Shown here one piece after another: positions 24,867-27,431 of a stretch of 27,431 nt of DNA (its first letter is position 1; every line of letters starts with the position of its first letter). The DNA is from Halovenus sp. (GTDB taxonomy: Archaea; Halobacteriota; Halobacteria; Halobacteriales; Haloarculaceae): the NCBI GenBank assembly GCA_028275145.1, contig JAQCNG010000309.1, positions 1-27,431 on the forward strand. Reading direction: 5' to 3'. The notes under the pieces were generated by a model. That model did not search any database. It worked only from the letters and a program-made list of their open reading frames with translations, and was not told where the DNA came from. The position numbers and the translations under genes are program-made.

Positions 24867-25126
24867 GTTTTCTATCAAGGAATACCGCTATATACCTATA
24901 CGTAGAGAACCCGGAGCAGTTCCGACGGGTTTTTACCCTGATTCGTGTAGTTTTTAGTATCGATGCCCCCAACGAAACGATCAGTCGCCAGTGTCAGAGA
25001 CACCGGCGTAGCTGCTTCGAGAGAGCCGAGAGACGCCAGTTCTCGCGGCTGTCTGCGGGAGTTTAATCTCAGTTTATCGACGGTGTCGTGTAGTCGCGCG
25101 CGTGTGGCTCTACTCGCCGCCGGACA

Positions 25127-25158
25127 CACCACGGCCTCGCGAGGGCCGGTCCGTGGTG
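25127..25158 (+). repeat. Inverted repeat in the phosphoesterase leader
   Basis: CACCACGG (25127-25134) and CCGTGGTG (25151-25158) form a perfect 8-bp stem around a GC-rich interior that contains CCTC...GAGG. It lies within the likely 5' leader of the phosphoesterase, about 70 bp before its ATG, and could be a leader structure or a protein-binding site. Confidence 0.35.
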
Positions 25159-25215
25159 ACGACTCGCCGAACAGCCACCGAGACCCGTCGAGTCACAGCC
25201 CCATCCACAGTCCGG

Positions 25216-25220
25216 GGAGG
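25216..25220 (+). promoter_or_regulatory. Shine-Dalgarno site before the phosphoesterase
   Basis: GGAGG, five bases before ATG 25226. This is unusual in a window dominated by leaderless genes, and it fits a transcript with a leader starting near 25100. Confidence 0.5.
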
Positions 25221-25225
25221 AACTG

Positions 25226-26173
25226 ATGAGCACAGACAGGGCGGGACGGCTGATGGTACAGACTTCTGCGTTGACCGCCCCGGACCCGGTCCGGTTAGCC
25301 GTTATCGCCGACCCACACGTCGGGACACGAGCGACGGGCAGTTCCAAGCTGTTCGAACACTCGCTCGAACACTTCGAGGCCGCCGTTGCCGATATCGGGG
25401 ACCGTGATGTCGACGCCGTTCTCTCGCCGGGGGACCTCACGAAAGACGGGGAGGACTGGAACGTCGAGGCCGTCGAGACGGCGATCGCCGACCTCGACGT
25501 TCCGTTTCTCGCTGTGCCCGGGAACCACGATGTGCCGAAGACGGGTGACGAACACGACGTGATGGGTGTCGAGGAGTTCGCCGACCGGTTCGGCCCCGGT
25601 TCGTACCCGTTCCACGAACAGATTCGGGGACTCGACGTGCTCGGAATCAACTCTGCCGGAACGGCCGACCGGCTGTTCGAGACACACGACGGCCGTGTCG
25701 ACACCGAACAGCTCGAGTGGCTTCGTTCGAAGCTCGCGACGACCCAGAACCCACTCGTTCTCGTCCACCACAACCTCGAGTCCGTAACCGCACAGATCGA
25801 GGCCCACCGTGACAACGTCGTCGACGAGATGGCAATCCCGCCGACGATGCGGGAACTCGACCGGTTTATCGAGACACTGGCCCAGGGAGACGACCCGGTA
25901 GTCCTCACCGGACACCTCCACCTGCCGTTGACCGGTGTCGACCAGGGTGTTCGTGAGATTGCCGCACCGACAACCTGCTCGTTTCCACAGTCGTACCTGC
26001 TCTTCGTCGTCACACCCTCGGGTACGGAGGTCCGACTCGTTCCAGTTACCGATATGGACGGGCTCGAACTCGCCCACGACCGACGGGCACGGGACTCTCT
26101 CACGGCACGCGGACTCACCTCAATCGGAGCCGCTCGTGTGGCGTCGCTGCCACTGGCTGTCGACTCGGAGTGA
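25226..26173 (+). CDS. Calcineurin-like metallophosphoesterase
   Basis: A 315-residue metallophosphoesterase. The five metal-site motifs are complete: ADPH (Asp29, His31), GDLTKDG (Asp70), GNHD (Asn100, His101), the VHHN motif (His181 region) and GHLHLP (His230, His232). These bind a dinuclear metal centre that hydrolyses phosphomonoesters or phosphodiesters, such as cyclic nucleotides or glycerophosphodiesters; the substrate is not determined. No signal peptide or membrane segment is seen, so it is likely cytoplasmic. The start at ATG 25226 has an SD site; an internal ATG at 25253 is less likely. It is divergent from the peptide importer operon, and its stop overlaps a GTG that opens a small following reading frame. 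Confidence 0.9.
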   Translation: MSTDRAGRLMVQTSALTAPDPVRLAVIADPHVGTRATGSSKLFEHSLEHFEAAVADIGDRDVDAVLSPGDLTKDGEDWNVEAVETAIADLDVPFLAVPGNHDVPKTGDEHDVMGVEEFADRFGPGSYPFHEQIRGLDVLGINSAGTADRLFETHDGRVDTEQLEWLRSKLATTQNPLVLVHHNLESVTAQIEAHRDNVVDEMAIPPTMRELDRFIETLAQGDDPVVLTGHLHLPLTGVDQGVREIAAPTTCSFPQSYLLFVVTPSGTEVRLVPVTDMDGLELAHDRRARDSLTARGLTSIGAARVASLPLAVDSE

Positions 26174-26552
26174 CACTCCTCGGCTGTCTTCGACACGGCC
26201 ACACCCGGTTTGACGACCCGAGACGGGCTACAGTTACTAGTCCCGGTATCACTGTCACCGACCCGCCCCTCTGCGGGCCGGACCTCGTAAAGCAGCTCCA
26301 ACAGACCGACACCTACCGGGTGGACGCGTTCTTTCTGACACAGTTTCACCGTGACCACGCCGACGGGCTGCTCGAACTGCTCCAGACTCTCCGGTCCGGA
26401 ACACGGACGGCGTGGAACAACGCGGGGGACAGACACTCAGGCTCCTGTGTGGCGCGGTGAGTTCACACGGCCCGAACAGAGTAACAGAACACTGGCAGGT
26501 CTCCTCGACCGATGGACGTGGTGGTATCGGGAGTGGGTCGAGACAACCTGAC
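26170..26552 (+). pseudogene. Broken fragment with a metallo-beta-lactamase-like motif
   Basis: The frame starting GTG 26170, overlapping the phosphoesterase stop, encodes 96 residues and includes YRVDAFFLTQFHRDHADGLLE. FHRDHADG resembles the metallo-beta-lactamase (T-H-x-H-x-D-H) motif, but the first His is replaced by Gln. After 26460 the neighbouring frame carries on with coding-like sequence (GEFTRPEQSNRTLAGLLDRW...WVETT) to a stop at about 26551. The two pieces together look like one frameshifted or decayed gene. The family assignment is weak and is my inference. The rest of 26174-26585 has no other gene that I can support. Confidence 0.3.
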
Positions 26553-26585
26553 TGACAGCCACCGATAGGGGTCGGTCGCCGCAGG

Positions 26586-27431
26586 TCACCCGCCGTGGCG
26601 TTCGGTCTCGAGCACTTCCCCATCGCCGTCGAGGGTCAGCGCCAGGCGCTCGCCTCCGAGCTCCAGTTCGACCCGGGTTCGCGGGGGGTCCTCGGAGGTG
26701 ACTCTCTCGGTGGCGCTCTCGACCTCGACGCAGCTGCGCTCACGGACATCGACACCGTGGTCGTGGTGGAAGGCCACTACCGCGGGGTGGTCCAGAACGA
26801 CCCCTGCGGCGTTGCTACTGAACGTCAGCCCACAGCGGTCACAGTCAAAGCGGGCGGGTACCGCGTCCTCGTCCTCGGTCTGCTGAGTGTCCCGGGGCAG
26901 TGTGTCGGCGGGCAGAGTCGTCTCGACGTCGCCGTAACACTCCGGGCAGACCCCGTCGACGGCGTCCTCGACGGTGCGCCGGATGTCTCGCTCGGCTACA
27001 GCGGCGACAGTTTCGATATCGCGCCCGACGACCGCTGCCGGGGGGACGGTGTTGCCGAAGAGATAGCCGTCCTCGGGGCAGAGAATCGAGAGGTAGCCGT
27101 CGTCGTAGTGGCCCCTGAGGGTGGCTCCACAGATATGACAGTCGTGGTCGAGTCGTCCCTCGACCGGGCCGACCTCGGACCCGGCGTGGCTCCCCGCGAG
27201 CACCGCCGCGGAGACCTCGTATCCGGCCGGCGTAAGCGTGTACCCCTCGCTGGTCTGCTCGACGTACGAGCCGACCAACTCGCTCAGGTGGTAGTTGAAC
27301 CGTCCGGAGTCCGCCACACCGACCGCGGCGCGGAGGTCGGCAAAAGACACCGGCTCCGGTTGCCAGGCACTGGCGCGTTGGCGGGCTGCCAGCTCTTCGA
27401 CCACCGCCAGCCGGAGTTCGTGACCGAGTGT
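26586..27431 (-). CDS. Winged-helix regulator with zinc-binding domain (partial at N-terminus)
   Basis: At least 281 residues are visible, and the frame continues through the right edge, so the start is outside the window (reading LGHELRLAVVEELAARQ at the edge, typical of ArsR-type winged helix proteins). The HTH region (FADLRAAVGVADSGRFNYHLSELVGSYVEQ) is followed by a Cys-rich domain with two zinc sites: Cys-x2-Cys in DCHICGATL and a later Cys (LSILCPEDG), then CPECYGD and CDRCGLTF. This is a common haloarchaeal transcription-regulator layout (HTH followed by zinc ribbons). It would bind DNA in the cytoplasm; target genes are unknown. A start near 27404 is a GTG that is internal to the domain and is not the true start. 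Confidence 0.85.
   Translation of the reverse strand, partial: TLGHELRLAVVEELAARQRASAWQPEPVSFADLRAAVGVADSGRFNYHLSELVGSYVEQTSEGYTLTPAGYEVSAAVLAGSHAGSEVGPVEGRLDHDCHICGATLRGHYDDGYLSILCPEDGYLFGNTVPPAAVVGRDIETVAAVAERDIRRTVEDAVDGVCPECYGDVETTLPADTLPRDTQQTEDEDAVPARFDCDRCGLTFSSNAAGVVLDHPAVVAFHHDHGVDVRERSCVEVESATERVTSEDPPRTRVELELGGERLALTLDGDGEVLETERHGG

Larger units (their letters stand above)
24814..25225. other. Divergent intergenic region, 412 bp
   Basis: No convincing gene lies here. It contains promoters for the divergent ABC operon (minus) and phosphoesterase (plus), an AT-rich stretch at 24840-24905, plus-strand TATA-like GTTTAATC (25061-25068) and AGTTTATCG (25071-25079), and an 8-bp hairpin at 25127-25158. 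The open frame at 24963-25226 is Arg/Ser-rich and does not look like a haloarchaeal protein. Confidence 0.5.

Noticed and set aside
24963..25226. 87-residue plus-strand open frame upstream of the phosphoesterase
   Set aside because: Its Arg/Ser-rich, basic composition is unlike haloarchaeal proteins and it overlaps promoter and hairpin signals.
25069..26436. Minus-strand open frame of 455 residues across the phosphoesterase
   Set aside because: It is Ser/Arg-rich, covers the antisense of a motif-complete gene, and has no family features.
1..27431. CRISPR arrays, rRNA genes, insertion sequences
   Set aside because: No regularly spaced repeats, rRNA sequence, or transposase with inverted ends was seen.

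Overview
The window is chromosomal DNA of a halophilic archaeon (class Halobacteria). The evidence is high G+C, very acidic proteins rich in Asp, Glu, Gly and Thr, leaderless genes with a TATA-like box about 26-30 nt before the start codon, haloarchaea-type families (S2P protease, PIN-ATPase-KH protein, archease, a 55-residue histone-fold protein, SWIM protein), and a Tat-dependent lipoprotein as ABC-transporter solute-binding protein. Species cannot be named from the sequence alone.

Layout. 1-1004 is the N-terminal half of aconitase (minus). 1105-6325 holds an S2P membrane protease (minus), an amidohydrolase (minus), a divergent HEAT-repeat protein (plus) and a PhzF-like isomerase (minus). 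6541-8843 is a translationally coupled pair, PIN-ATPase-KH and archease, which suggests RNA processing. 8895-10910 is a large VWA protein with two Cys-x2-Cys pairs. 10911-11363 is non-coding and contains a very AT-rich island. 11364-13786 carries small haloarchaeal proteins: a Cys-cluster protein, a 68-residue hypothetical, two membrane proteins and a SWIM zinc-finger protein. 13918-15969 is an S1/OB/RecJ-like protein whose catalytic motifs are lost. 16138-16305 is a tiny histone-fold protein.

16504-16578 is tRNA-Arg(TCG) with its own promoter. Just downstream, 16650-16810 is the most striking part of the window: four perfect triloop hairpins in tandem, enclosed by a 7-bp closing stem, preceded by a TATA box at the right distance and followed by a T-run. 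I interpret it as an undescribed structured non-coding RNA. It is followed by a frameshifted remnant gene (about 16880-17250), so the tRNA flank may be a variable site.

17330-17791 is a hypothetical acidic protein. 17973-24813 is a complete minus-strand dipeptide/oligopeptide ABC importer operon, transcribed solute-binding lipoprotein, permease B, permease C, ATPase D, ATPase F; the last four overlap by 1-4 nt. A calcineurin-like phosphoesterase (25226-26173) is divergent from it and is followed by a broken fragment with a metallo-beta-lactamase-like HxDH motif. The window ends inside a winged-helix/zinc-ribbon regulator (minus, from 26586). Several starts were moved inward from the longest open frame because promoter spacing and family similarity support shorter proteins.
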